Shown here: one piece after another, positions 36,147 through 43,874 of the stretch
Layout of the letters: the number at the start of each line of letters is the position of its first letter
How positions within the stretch are numbered: the stretch's first letter is position 1
Assembly (NCBI GenBank): GCA_005954745.1
Contig: CP040678.1
Coordinates: 620,001-684,000 of the forward strand
DNA length: 64,000 nucleotides
Origin: Halostella pelagica
GTDB lineage: Archaea; Halobacteriota; Halobacteria; Halobacteriales; Natronoarchaeaceae
Direction of reading: 5' to 3'
Notes under the pieces: generated by a model
Told to the model about the DNA's origin: nothing
Database searches by the model: none
What the model saw: the letters and a program-made list of their open reading frames with translations, nothing else
Translations under genes and position numbers: made by a program

Positions 36147-36155
36147 GTTAAAATA
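36147..36155 (+). promoter_or_regulatory. TATA box of the nhaC gene
   Basis: GTTAAAATA lies about 27-30 nt before the ATG at 36177, the spacing for a leaderless haloarchaeal transcript. The stretch is AT-rich against GC-rich surroundings. No Shine-Dalgarno sequence lies before the ATG. Confidence 0.6.
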
Positions 36156-36176
36156 GTTTGACGATGGTATCCGTGT

Positions 36177-37748
36177 ATGGCAGTCGGACCACCCGACGAC
36201 GACGACACAGATATCGAACGGGAGATAGAAGAAGAGGAGACAGCCCGGGGGAAAAACGACATCGAGTTTTACGGCGGCAGGGCGATGAGCGCGTTTCCGA
36301 TCGCCTTCTTCATCGCGTGGGCGATAGTCCAGAGCGGTCTGTTGCGCATCGGCGACACGACGGGTCTCGTCGCCGGGATGCTGATCGGTCTCATCCTCGG
36401 TCTGTTGTTCGTGAAGGGGTCGTGGAAGACCTACGCGAACACCATCTTCGAGGGGATGACCCAGCGGGTCGCCGCGACGGCCATCGTCGCGTGGCTCTGG
36501 GCCGGCATGTTCGCCGACACGATCCAGGCCGGCGGATTCGTCAGCGGTCTGGTGTGGGCGGCTGACACCGCACAGGTCGGTGCGACGCTGTTCCCGGCGA
36601 TCACGTTCATTCTGGCTGGACTGCTCGCGACGGGGATCGGTACCGGATACGGCACGACGGTAGCGTTCACCGGTCTGTTCTTCCCGGCCGGGGTTCTCCT
36701 GGGAGCGAACCCCGTACTCCTGTTCGGCGCTATCCTCTCGGGCGCGGTGTTCGGCGACAACCTCGCGCCGGTCAGCGACACGACGATCGTCTCCGCAGTC
36801 ACGCAGGACTCGGACATCGGGGGCGTCGTCGCCTCGCGGTTCAAGTACGCTATCGTCGCCGCAGTGGTAGCGTTCGCGGCGTACGTCGTCGCCGGGAACG
36901 TGATGGAAGGGATCGAGATCACCGGCGACGCCGCCCAGATCCTCGTCGAGGAGAGCGAACCCGCCGGTCTACTTCACCTGGTCTCCATGAGCGTAGTGAT
37001 CGCCACGGCCGTCGCCGGTCGGCACATCGTCGAGGCGATCTCGTGGGGGATAATCACCGCGGTGATCTTCAACGTCGTCTTCGGTCTCGCTCCGGTGTCT
37101 GACATGCTCCTCTTCCAGGCACCCGAGGACGCACCGATCGCCGAGCAGGTCGAGTTCCTCCCGTTCGTCGAAATCGTCGAGAGCGGCGAAGAGATAGTCA
37201 GCGGTAGCATCTACTCCGGTGCGCAAGGGTTCTTCCCGCTGATCGTGTTGACGCTCCTCATCGTCGCCGGCGCGCAGATCATGATCCGCGGCGGCGGGTT
37301 CGAGGCGCTCCAGAACTGGCTCCTCGACAACGTCGCCACGTCGGTTCGCCGCGCCGAGACGACGATGGTCGGCGGGACCGCGCTGGTCAACGGGATGATC
37401 ACGATAAACACTGCGGCCGAGATCGCCATCGCGCCGTACATCGCCCGCATCGGCGAGCGGTTCAACATCAACGGCTACCGGCGCGCGAACATTCTGGACG
37501 CCAACACGTCGGCGCTCGGCTACATCTTCCCGTGGTCGGGCGGCGTGCTGGTCGGCTACGCGCAGATAACTCAGTTACCGGGTGAGTTCGAGTGGTTCAC
37601 GCAGGACATGGTGGTCAATCCGGCGGACGTGTTCCCCTTCGTGTTCCACGGCTGGTTGCTCGTCGCGGTGTTCCTGATCGCGGCGATCACCGGATTCGGT
37701 CGGGAGTACGTTCACGACCGTGAGAGCGAGGAGGTGGCTCGCCTATGA
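36177..37748 (+). CDS. nhaC: NhaC-family Na+/H+ antiporter
   Basis: A 523-residue polytopic membrane transporter with about 12 hydrophobic segments. The conserved VFGDNLAPVSDTTIVSAVTQDSD (residues about 196-218) and IGTGYGTTVAFTGLFFPAG support NhaC, including acidic residues for ion coupling. An acidic N-terminal extension of about 30 residues precedes the first helix. It would export Na+ in exchange for protons or, as for some NhaC relatives, carry organic acids. Its 3' end overlaps a small TRAM-like gene by 4 bp. Confidence 0.9.
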   Translation: MAVGPPDDDDTDIEREIEEEETARGKNDIEFYGGRAMSAFPIAFFIAWAIVQSGLLRIGDTTGLVAGMLIGLILGLLFVKGSWKTYANTIFEGMTQRVAATAIVAWLWAGMFADTIQAGGFVSGLVWAADTAQVGATLFPAITFILAGLLATGIGTGYGTTVAFTGLFFPAGVLLGANPVLLFGAILSGAVFGDNLAPVSDTTIVSAVTQDSDIGGVVASRFKYAIVAAVVAFAAYVVAGNVMEGIEITGDAAQILVEESEPAGLLHLVSMSVVIATAVAGRHIVEAISWGIITAVIFNVVFGLAPVSDMLLFQAPEDAPIAEQVEFLPFVEIVESGEEIVSGSIYSGAQGFFPLIVLTLLIVAGAQIMIRGGGFEALQNWLLDNVATSVRRAETTMVGGTALVNGMITINTAAEIAIAPYIARIGERFNINGYRRANILDANTSALGYIFPWSGGVLVGYAQITQLPGEFEWFTQDMVVNPADVFPFVFHGWLLVAVFLIAAITGFGREYVHDRESEEVARL

Positions 37749-38005
37749 TAGAGAAGTACACGAGGGGCTGGTCGTTCCGCAGTGCAACGCCGTCGTTCGA
37801 GCCGGGACAGGAGATATCCGCCTTTCTCACCGGCGTCCGGGGTGACGATGTCGTCGCACGGGTCGGCGATTCGACGCTGGTGGTCGACGGTGCGACCCCC
37901 GACGACGTCGACAGGAAAGCGCGGATCAAAGTGACCGAGTTCGACGACAACGACCACGACGGACGAGCGGAACTGCTGGAACTGGTCGGCGAATCGGCGT
38001 TTTAA
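37745..38005 (+). CDS. Small TRAM/OB-like protein (DUF7513-type)
   Basis: An 86-residue soluble protein. The central pattern EPGQEISAFLTGVRG...VARVGDSTLVVDGATPDDVDRKARIKVTEF follows a TRAM/OB-type barrel, known for RNA binding. I recall a haloarchaeal DUF7513 label, unconfirmed. It overlaps nhaC by 4 bp and is thus coexpressed with a transporter, an unusual partner for a TRAM-like domain. The stop TAA shares bases with the stop of the convergent S10-like gene. Confidence 0.7.
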   Translation: MIEKYTRGWSFRSATPSFEPGQEISAFLTGVRGDDVVARVGDSTLVVDGATPDDVDRKARIKVTEFDDNDHDGRAELLELVGESAF

Positions 38006-38328
38006 CTCCCGCCTAGCGGGTTCACCTGTTCCAGTTCCGCTTCGACGTGGACGGACGATGGGAACTCCCGGTGTGTCACTCGCCGGGCCAGTTCGTCGTG
38101 TCCGTGGATCTCGAGTTCGCGGGCGTACACGACGTAGTCCCAGTCCGAAAACCGGCCGCCGCCGTCGACCCGTTTGTGCTGTGGGACCCGCAGTCTCGAC
38201 GGCGGTTCGGAGTGGGGGCCTTTCAGTTCCGCGCCTTTGCGTTCGGCCGCGGAGCGGATGTCCTCGACGACTCGTTCGAGGGCGGCCCGGTCGCCGCTCT
38301 GGAGACGGAGTTTCGTGACGAAAGTCAT
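38002..38328 (-). CDS. uS10-family ribosomal protein paralogue
   Basis: A 108-residue protein with the S10 (uS10/mL48) pattern: TKLRLQSGDRAALERVVEDIRSAAERKGAELKGP, then LRVPQHKR, YVVYARELEIHGHDELARRVTHREFPSSVHVEAE. The canonical S10 of archaea is about 102 residues and normally lies near EF-1A, not beside nhaC or Nudix genes. So it is a paralogue of unknown use or a relocated S10. The ATG at 38328 is preferred over a start at 38379. It would be tested by asking whether another S10 exists in the genome. Confidence 0.8.
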   Translation of the reverse strand: MTFVTKLRLQSGDRAALERVVEDIRSAAERKGAELKGPHSEPPSRLRVPQHKRVDGGGRFSDWDYVVYARELEIHGHDELARRVTHREFPSSVHVEAELEQVNPLGGS

Positions 38329-38441
38329 CGTTATCGTAGCTGAGGGCCCTCCTCGGGTAAAAGCGTACCGTGACAGCACTGGGGCAGTCCCGGGTCCACG
38401 CTCCGGTATTCTCTTAAATGGTCACCGTTTAGGTAACGATA

Positions 38442-38897
38442 ATGACGGTCGAAGCGACGAGCGCCGGCGCGATCCTCTTTCGGGATACGCGTGGTCGGCG
38501 CGAGTACCTCCTCCTGAAGAGCCGCCCCGGGGACTGGGAGTTTCCCAAAGGCGGCGTAGAGGGAGACGAGGAGCTACAGCAGACGGCGATACGAGAAGTA
38601 CAGGAAGAAGCGGGTATCGAGGAGTTCCGCCTCCTCGACGGGTTCCGCAAGGATTACGACTACGTCTTCGAAGCCAACGGGAAGACCATCCACAAGACGG
38701 TCCACCTGTTCATCGCGAAATCCTTCGAGGCGAGCGCGGAGCTCTCTCACGAACACCGCGACCTCCAGTGGCGGGATTACGAGCAGGCGTTCAACACGGT
38801 GACCCAGGACGGTCCCCGCGAGATACTCGAGGACGCACACGAGTTCCTCGACGAACGGCTGGAGGACGACGAAGACGACGAGGAAAGCGAAGAATAA
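38442..38897 (+). CDS. Nudix hydrolase (Ap4A hydrolase-like)
   Basis: A 151-residue Nudix protein with a full box at about 37-59 (G...E...REVQEEAG) and the SRPGDWEFPKGGVE entry typical of bis(5'-nucleosyl)-tetraphosphatases. The end is a long acidic tail (EDDEDDEESEE). It probably clears dinucleoside polyphosphates or a related nucleotide. The AT-containing stretch before the ATG at 38442 (CTTAAATGG, AGGTAACGATA) contains a possible TATA box and a purine-rich segment. Confidence 0.85.
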   Translation: MTVEATSAGAILFRDTRGRREYLLLKSRPGDWEFPKGGVEGDEELQQTAIREVQEEAGIEEFRLLDGFRKDYDYVFEANGKTIHKTVHLFIAKSFEASAELSHEHRDLQWRDYEQAFNTVTQDGPREILEDAHEFLDERLEDDEDDEESEE

Positions 38898-39030
38898 CCG
38901 CTTAACGGGGATACGTGACCGGCGGGACGCTCCGCTCGGTCGACCGCGGATAGTGGCATCTGCGGCGTCGAGAACGGCACCGGCGGACCGAACCCGAACA
39001 CCTTAGCCGACGCGGCGACCACGGACTACC

Positions 39031-40104
39031 GTGTTACCCGGCGGTGACGCGGAGTTCGTCTTCGAGTTGCGGGTCTGTGGCTGGGCAGAACGCCACTGGC
39101 CCCCCGAGAGCGATGCGACCGACGACGCGACCAGCGATGCGACCGACGACACGACCCATTTCGTCGCCCGCCAACTGGGCACCAAGCGGCGGCGCTGGGA
39201 CACGGTAGTCGTGGAAACTGACCCGGCGGCCCTGAAGCGACGCGCCCGGTTCGGGCGCGACAGGCTGGACTCTGATCTCCTCCACGTCGTTCGTAACGCG
39301 CCGGTCGAGTGGGCCTGGTACCGCGACGCACTCCCGCATCCGGGCTACCCCTGGCAGTACGTCCGCGAGGCGGTCCACCGCGCCGACGACCGCGGCGTTC
39401 TCGACACTCGGCGGAACGGCAACCGGATCGAGATCCGGCGGAAGTGTCCCTACCCGGACTGGGTCGACCGGATCGTCGCTATCGAAAATAAGCCAGACCT
39501 CGACGCCCGCGCCGCCCGCACGCTTCAACCGCAACTCGAGCGCGACATCGCGCTCTCGCTCGCGGACGAAGTGTGGGTCGCCACCCGGGAAACGAACAGA
39601 CGAGTCGAACCCGCGATGCTCGAAGACATTCCTGTCGAAGCAGGCATTCTGACGGTCGACGGTTCCGCCGATTCGGCGACGGTCGGCTGGCACCCTCGAT
39701 CACTTTCGGTCGGGGAGGCCGGGACGCGAATCACCGACCGGCCTTCGAACAGCGAGTACGACCAGTCAGCGGCGCGGTTCGAGTACGTCGACCCGGACAA
39801 GAAGGCGACGAAGCGCCTGGAAATCGCCGAACGGGCGTACGAGCGAGGGTGGCGCTCCTACGCCGATACGATGCGTCCGGACTGCCGTCAGTTCGAACTG
39901 CGCGCGGAGAACGGTCAGCTTCTGCCGTGGTGCGCGGCGAAACACCGCTGTCAGACGGCGGCGGAGTGCTCCGGGACATGTTCGTCGTACGAGCCGGAAC
40001 CGCCCGCCTGGCGACAGCGCGGATGGCCGATCGAGGGCGGCCCAGGCAAACGCCTACAGCAGTTGCTCGCGGAGCGCCGCGACCGGAAACGGCCCGGTGA
40101 GTAG
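39031..40104 (+). CDS. DUF5787-type protein with PD-(D/E)XK-like motif and Cys cluster
   Basis: A 357-residue soluble protein, GTG start. A VDRIVAIENK segment (D146, E152, K154) in the middle matches the PD-(D/E)XK nuclease pattern (D...E-x-K), with LQPQLERDIALSLADEVWVAT after it resembling the following helix/strand. The C-terminal part has C285, C301, C307, C313 and C317, and an N-terminal C16; this recalls Cas4/RecB-like nucleases with Fe-S clusters. It also has a low-complexity DATDDATSDATDD stretch near residues 28-40. I recall DUF5787. Nuclease activity is inferred, not shown. Confidence 0.72.
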   Translation: MLPGGDAEFVFELRVCGWAERHWPPESDATDDATSDATDDTTHFVARQLGTKRRRWDTVVVETDPAALKRRARFGRDRLDSDLLHVVRNAPVEWAWYRDALPHPGYPWQYVREAVHRADDRGVLDTRRNGNRIEIRRKCPYPDWVDRIVAIENKPDLDARAARTLQPQLERDIALSLADEVWVATRETNRRVEPAMLEDIPVEAGILTVDGSADSATVGWHPRSLSVGEAGTRITDRPSNSEYDQSAARFEYVDPDKKATKRLEIAERAYERGWRSYADTMRPDCRQFELRAENGQLLPWCAAKHRCQTAAECSGTCSSYEPEPPAWRQRGWPIEGGPGKRLQQLLAERRDRKRPGE

Positions 40105-40191
40105 CGCCGGCCGGCCGCAGGCCGACGGAACTACGTTCGTCTATATATCCGGTGATAGCGAAACGTTCGGTTCTTATACACGGCTAAGAGG

Positions 40192-40235
40192 CTGAACTAC
40201 TTCGTCCCGAACGAGGACAGACCGCGGTAGTTCAG
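40192..40235. promoter_or_regulatory. 9-bp inverted repeat before the winged-helix gene
   Basis: CTGAACTAC at 40192-40200 and GTAGTTCAG at 40227-40235 are perfect inverted arms, with a smaller GTCC/GGAC pair nested inside. The block ends 7 bp before the ATG of the small winged-helix gene at 40243. It could be an operator for that protein or a 5'-UTR hairpin; TATA-like stretches lie at 40143-40149 and 40173-40179. Confidence 0.5.
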
Positions 40236-40242
40236 GGAACCC

Positions 40243-40563
40243 ATGATAGAAACAAATCGCGCCGACCGCCAGAACGGAGTCCAAGCTATCGGTTCCAGTA
40301 CAACCAGTCGACGCCACGAGTACGAACGGTACGTGCTGTGGTACACGTCATGTGAAGACGGAGCCGTATCGCTGACGGATCTATCGACGGATCTCGTCTC
40401 CTGGGAGGAGACCGTACTGGGAGTCGAAAACCGGGCCAAGCGCCTCGACAGCGTACGGATCAAACTGTTCCACAAACACGTCCCTCGGCTGACCGACGAC
40501 GGCGTCGTCGACTGGTACCGCGAGGACGGGACGATATACGTGGAACGCACCGCCGACGAGTGA
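40243..40563 (+). CDS. Small winged-helix protein (DUF7344-like)
   Basis: A 106-residue protein with a compact winged helix-turn-helix look: RRHEYERYVLWYTSCEDG, VSLTDLSTDLVSWEE, a basic helix RAKRLDSVRIKLFHKHVPRL, and the wing DDGVVDWYREDGTIYV. Many haloarchaea encode such DUF7344 domains as transcription regulators, as I remember. A 9-bp inverted repeat 7-50 bp upstream could be its own operator. The gene is isolated; a palindromic repeat copy lies downstream. Confidence 0.72.
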   Translation: MIETNRADRQNGVQAIGSSTTSRRHEYERYVLWYTSCEDGAVSLTDLSTDLVSWEETVLGVENRAKRLDSVRIKLFHKHVPRLTDDGVVDWYREDGTIYVERTADE

Positions 40564-40633
40564 TGCCGTCGGCGGTCGTCGCGACAACCCGAACTCGCTG
40601 TGCGGTCGTCGGACACTAAGACAGGATCCATCG

Positions 40634-40710
40634 AGACTGCTGTAACTGTGTATCGGTATTCGCCGGCCCAGGTCAGCGAAACACCGAACTGACGTACAGC
40701 AGTCCCTATC
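40634..40710 (+). repeat. Palindromic intergenic repeat, copy 3
   Basis: This copy sits between the convergent ends of the winged-helix gene and the DUF5797-like gene. It shares AGACTGCTGTAACTGTGTA, GGTATTCGCCG, ACCGAACTGACGTACAGCAG and TCCCTATCAG with copy 1 at 938-1012, in the same orientation. The loop (GCCCAGGTCAGC) has drifted, so the inner stem is weaker. Confidence 0.78.
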
Positions 40711-40736
40711 AGTGGGCGGCGCTACGAGCGTTCGCG

Positions 40737-41237
40737 CTACTCTCCGGCCACTTCCACGTCGACTTCGTCGCGTTCGACTGCGAGCCTGAACGTCGGCACG
40801 GTCCGGTACTCCACCTCGACGACGTCCTTGCGCCGGAGACTCTGTAGCGCTGACCGAACCTGTTCTGTCCCCGGGTCAACGTCGAACGTCTCGCGGAGTT
40901 TGTGCAGGACGGAGACGACGCTCTCGGAGCGCTCGTCCGGTCCGGCGAGTACCTCGAACACCTGTGACTGCAGCTCCGGCACCCGGATCACGTCGGGCGT
41001 CTTCCCCTCCACCGCCTCGACGCCCGGCTCCACGTCGACGAGGTCAGCCGCTTCCGCCGTCGCGCGGATGAGGCTGTTGTCGTCGCGGTAGTAGTACTCC
41101 CCGAGTTCGTCTTCGAGGTACGAGTGAACCTCGCTACCGCTCTCTACGCCCCAGCGCTCCTGCAGTTCCGCGTTTTTCGTGGGTTGTAGCTCCACGACAT
41201 CGGCGAGGCGCTCACGGGCTTCGTCCGAGAGAGTCAT
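40737..41237 (-). CDS. DUF5797-like haloarchaeal protein
   Basis: A 166-residue acidic protein. The first 80 residues include a helix-turn-helix-like stretch (ARERLADVVELQPTKNAELQERWG, then EVHSYLEDELGEYYYRDDNSLIRAT), the second part a VLHKLRETFDVDPGTEQVRSALQSLRRKDVVEVEYRTVPTFRL segment like a winged domain. I believe it matches DUF5797. It may be a transcription regulator of DNA-binding type, but no target is visible. Its stop is about 25 bp from the repeat. Confidence 0.7.
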   Translation of the reverse strand: MTLSDEARERLADVVELQPTKNAELQERWGVESGSEVHSYLEDELGEYYYRDDNSLIRATAEAADLVDVEPGVEAVEGKTPDVIRVPELQSQVFEVLAGPDERSESVVSVLHKLRETFDVDPGTEQVRSALQSLRRKDVVEVEYRTVPTFRLAVERDEVDVEVAGE

Positions 41238-41351
41238 TATCGACGCTAAGCGGAGGCGCTATTTCTGTTTTCCGTACCAGTTCCGTCCCGGTCCGTTCAG
41301 CTGACGTATCTAGCGATATGTAAAAGTCCCTCGACCACGTTACGGGAACAC

Positions 41352-41633
41352 ATGACACGAACAGTCACCCGAAACCAGATGGAATCGCTGCTGGACGACC
41401 TCTCCTATCCGGTGATGCGCATCGACGCCGCCCGTGAGTTCGCGGACGTGACGCTCCAACTCGGTGACGGCGAAGTGAACCTCGGGGGACTTGTCTCCGA
41501 GACGAAAAACGACGCGTTCGATTCGATAGACGACCTGAAAACCGAACTCGACGACGTTCTGGAGTCCGACCACGACGACGTTCTCCCGGGGGAGGTGACG
41601 GGTCTCTCCGGCCGGTCCGAGAGCGACGGGTAA
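41352..41633 (+). CDS. DUF5789-like small protein
   Basis: A 93-residue acidic protein (LLDDLSYPVMRIDAAREF, VTLQLGDGEVNLGGLV, DDLKTELDDVLESDHDD). This pattern is that of a haloarchaeal DUF5789 family, from memory, with unknown function. It ends 43 bp before the transcription factor S gene, which has its own TATA box in the gap. No signal or membrane segment is present. Confidence 0.7.
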   Translation: MTRTVTRNQMESLLDDLSYPVMRIDAAREFADVTLQLGDGEVNLGGLVSETKNDAFDSIDDLKTELDDVLESDHDDVLPGEVTGLSGRSESDG

Positions 41634-41641
41634 CCACGTGG

Positions 41642-41648
41642 TTTAAAT
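41642..41648 (+). promoter_or_regulatory. TATA box of the TFS gene
   Basis: TTTAAAT lies 29-35 nt before the ATG at 41677 and follows the stop of the DUF5789-like gene. The distance suggests a very short 5' UTR. Confidence 0.6.
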
Positions 41649-41676
41649 CAGTTGGACCGTCTATCTGCACCCAGTA

Positions 41677-41988
41677 ATGGAGTTTTGCGACGAGTGCGGC
41701 TCTATGATGAAAGCGGAGGACGGACTCTGGGTCTGTTCGAGCTGCGGTAACGAGCAGATAAAGGACCCGGACGCGAACTACGTCATCACCGACGACCAGG
41801 AGGTCAGCGAGGTTATCGAATCCAGCACGGAGGAGAGCGGCCTCCCCACCACCGATGCGCGCTGTCCCGAGTGCGACAACGACCAGGCGCACTGGTACAT
41901 GCAACAGATCCGCGCCGCCGACGAGTCGGAGACGCGGTTTTTCATCTGTACCGAGTGCGAGCACAAGTGGCGCGAGGACGATCACTAA
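41677..41988 (+). CDS. tfs: Transcription factor S (archaeal TFIIS-like)
   Basis: A 103-residue archaeal TFS, which stimulates RNA cleavage by RNA polymerase at stalled complexes. The N-terminal zinc ribbon uses C4, C7, C20 and C23; the C-terminal ribbon uses C63, C66, C91 and C94. The catalytic acidic pair is D82-E83 in QQIRAADESETRF. It therefore belongs to the cleavage-active TFS type and not to inhibitory TFS4-like proteins that lack this pair. An acidic linker joins the ribbons. Confidence 0.93.
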   Translation: MEFCDECGSMMKAEDGLWVCSSCGNEQIKDPDANYVITDDQEVSEVIESSTEESGLPTTDARCPECDNDQAHWYMQQIRAADESETRFFICTECEHKWREDDH

Positions 41989-42291
41989 CCGCGACCTTTT
42001 GCGCTGTGTAGCGGGAAACACGCCGCGTCGCGGCGGTTTTCCTTGACTCGGCAAAAGCTCGACCAAAATCACGGCGTCGCTCCCGTCGCAGCGCCGAGGC
42101 GCTGCGGTGCCCTCCTTGGACCGCTCACTCACTTCGTTCGCTCGCGGGTGCATTGCTTGACGACTACCTGCCCTTCCCCGAGTCGTGCGGCGCTCGCCGC
42201 GAGGGCTCGCGCCGCGCTCCCGGCCCGTAGATGGTAGTCTGTAGCATCGAACGAACAGGTATTTATATCGGTTCTGCATATCCCGCAGTCC
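41989..42291. other. Intergenic region with degenerate sequence
   Basis: About 300 bp without a supported gene. It contains a run of small GC-rich repeats and palindromic bits (GAGGCGCTGCGG, CACTTCGTTCGCTCGCG) of a kind common in haloarchaeal intergenic DNA, a CCCTTGGACC-like motif region, and finally GGTATTTATATCGG at 42259-42272, a likely TATA box 25-30 nt before the ATG of the Nudix gene at 42292. No conserved reading frame or RNA structure was seen. Confidence 0.55.
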
Positions 42292-42738
42292 ATGACCTGG
42301 CGCGAAATCCGGCCGCTGGCGCTTGGGGCCGTTCGACGGGGGGACGAACTCATGCTCGCGGAGCATTACGACCCCGAGGAGGAGTACACGTTCTACCGGC
42401 CGCTCGGCGGCGGCATCGAGTTCGGCGAACACAGTGAGGAGGCAGTGGCGCGGGAGTTCGACGAGGAACTCGGCGTCGAACTCGACGAGATATCGTACGT
42501 CGACACGTACGAGCGCGTGTTCTCGTTCGCGGACAGCGCCGGCCACGAGATATGGCGCCTGTACGAGGTGAGCATCGTCGAGGACTGGCCGTACGAGCGA
42601 GAGCGGTTCACGGCGGAAGAGCCGGAACTCGACGAAACGTTCGAGGTCGTCTGGAAGGACACGTCGGACTTCGAAGACGGGGAAGAGATCCTCTACCCGC
42701 CGGAACTGATCGACGACCTCACTCGCGCCGGGCGATAG
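42292..42738 (+). CDS. Nudix hydrolase
   Basis: A 148-residue Nudix protein with a box at about 40-62 (G...E...REFDEELG). The YRPLGGGIEFGEHSEEA segment is the usual lead-in. The substrate is not apparent from sequence; the WRLYEVSI and TWREIRPLALG patterns resemble ADP-ribose or dihydroneopterin-type pyrophosphatase groups only loosely. Its 3' end overlaps the convergent trmI gene by 20 bp. A TATA box lies about 28 nt upstream (ATTTATAT). Confidence 0.82.
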   Translation: MTWREIRPLALGAVRRGDELMLAEHYDPEEEYTFYRPLGGGIEFGEHSEEAVAREFDEELGVELDEISYVDTYERVFSFADSAGHEIWRLYEVSIVEDWPYERERFTAEEPELDETFEVVWKDTSDFEDGEEILYPPELIDDLTRAGR

Positions 42739-43441
42739 TCAGGTAGCCGGTGTGGCCAACGGGACTCGTCGACGGACGGGACCCGCGGTCGTCGAAGTCC
42801 ATCTCACGGTCGATGGTTTCGAGGGTCCGTACGTCCGCCAAGCCGACCTCTCTGGCCGTCATCGCGACTTCTCGCGTGTCCTCGACGAACGGCGAGTAGA
42901 CGACGATGAAGCCGCCACGAACGAGGAGGTCGGACGCGTGTTCGACCACGGCGGGCGCGTCCTCGGTGTCGAGCGTTATCACGTCGAACTGGCCGAGGTC
43001 GTCGAGTACGTCGGTGACGTCGCCGGTCCGTACGTCGACGCAGTCTCCGACGTCCGCGGTTTCCATGTTCTCGCGGGCGACCGTTGCGAACTCCGCGTCG
43101 CGTTCGAACGTCAGCACGTCCGCGCCGATGCGTCCGAGATACGCCGCGAGGACGCCCGTGCCGGTGCCGGCGTCCAGCACCCTGTCCGCGGCCTCGACGC
43201 CCACTTCACCGACGATCCGTCCCACGTCGCGGGGAACCATCGGCGCACCGGTCCGGTCGAGGTGGTGAAACAGGTCCGGGCCGCGCAGGCGTCGAACCTG
43301 GAACTCGTCGCCGAGATGCGTCTCCAGCGTGTCGCCCGGCCGGACGTCCTCCGGCACATCGAGCACGCCGAGGTCGGTCTGGAGTTCTTCGCCCGGTTCT
43401 CTGAGATACTCGCGGTCGCCGTGAACGAGGACGACCGTCAC
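42719..43441 (-). CDS. trmI: tRNA (adenine-N1)-methyltransferase
   Basis: A 240-residue SAM-dependent enzyme of the TrmI family, methylating adenine 57/58 in the T loop of tRNA. The N-terminal part gives [13 protein letters not shown] and the linker [17 protein letters not shown]. The SAM motif [15 protein letters not shown] is at about 91-105, with [11 protein letters not shown] later. It overlaps the NAC gene upstream by 4 bp and is convergent with a Nudix gene. Archaeal TrmI is often cotranscribed with translation genes, as here. Confidence 0.9.
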   Translation of the reverse strand: MTVVLVHGDREYLREPGEELQTDLGVLDVPEDVRPGDTLETHLGDEFQVRRLRGPDLFHHLDRTGAPMVPRDVGRIVGEVGVEAADRVLDAGTGTGVLAAYLGRIGADVLTFERDAEFATVARENMETADVGDCVDVRTGDVTDVLDDLGQFDVITLDTEDAPAVVEHASDLLVRGGFIVVYSPFVEDTREVAMTAREVGLADVRTLETIDREMDFDDRGSRPSTSPVGHTGYLTIARRE

Positions 43442-43833
43442 TCTAGGCTGTCGACGGCCGCCGCGAGGTCGCCGTCGTTGTCTTCGAGCGCCTGACGCGC
43501 TTCGTCCTCGCCGGCACCGGTACGCTGTGCGACAATCATCACGTCGTCGTCAGGTATCTCGCCGGTTCCGTCGCTCTCGCTTTCGGTTTCGTTGCCGCTC
43601 TCGATGCTGCCGGCCGCGCCGGAATCGCGGGATTCGGGTTCGCCGACGACCTGATAGGTCTGTTGACCCTGCGCGTCCATGCGGGTCACTTCGGCGTCGT
43701 CGAACACGAGGTCCTCGTCTTCGGTTCGAATGATCACTTCTTGGGCGTCGAGTTCCTCGAAATCGATGCCCATCTGTTGCATCATCTGTTTCATCTTGCG
43801 GGGATCCATTCCCCCGCCGCCTCCTCCGAACAT
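43438..43833 (-). CDS. nac: Nascent polypeptide-associated complex protein
   Basis: A 131-residue archaeal NAC homologue, the ribosome-associated factor that contacts nascent chains. The NAC domain (about 9-70) begins [23 protein letters not shown]; an acidic Ser/Glu/Asp linker with [11 protein letters not shown] follows, and the UBA-like C-terminus (about 93-131) has [23 protein letters not shown]. Archaeal NAC is normally this size. It is coupled with trmI by a 4-bp overlap. Confidence 0.93.
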   Translation of the reverse strand: MFGGGGGGMDPRKMKQMMQQMGIDFEELDAQEVIIRTEDEDLVFDDAEVTRMDAQGQQTYQVVGEPESRDSGAAGSIESGNETESESDGTGEIPDDDVMIVAQRTGAGEDEARQALEDNDGDLAAAVDSLE

Positions 43834-43874
43834 ACTCGGAGGGTCACGTTACTCCGAGAAAAGACTGACGAACG

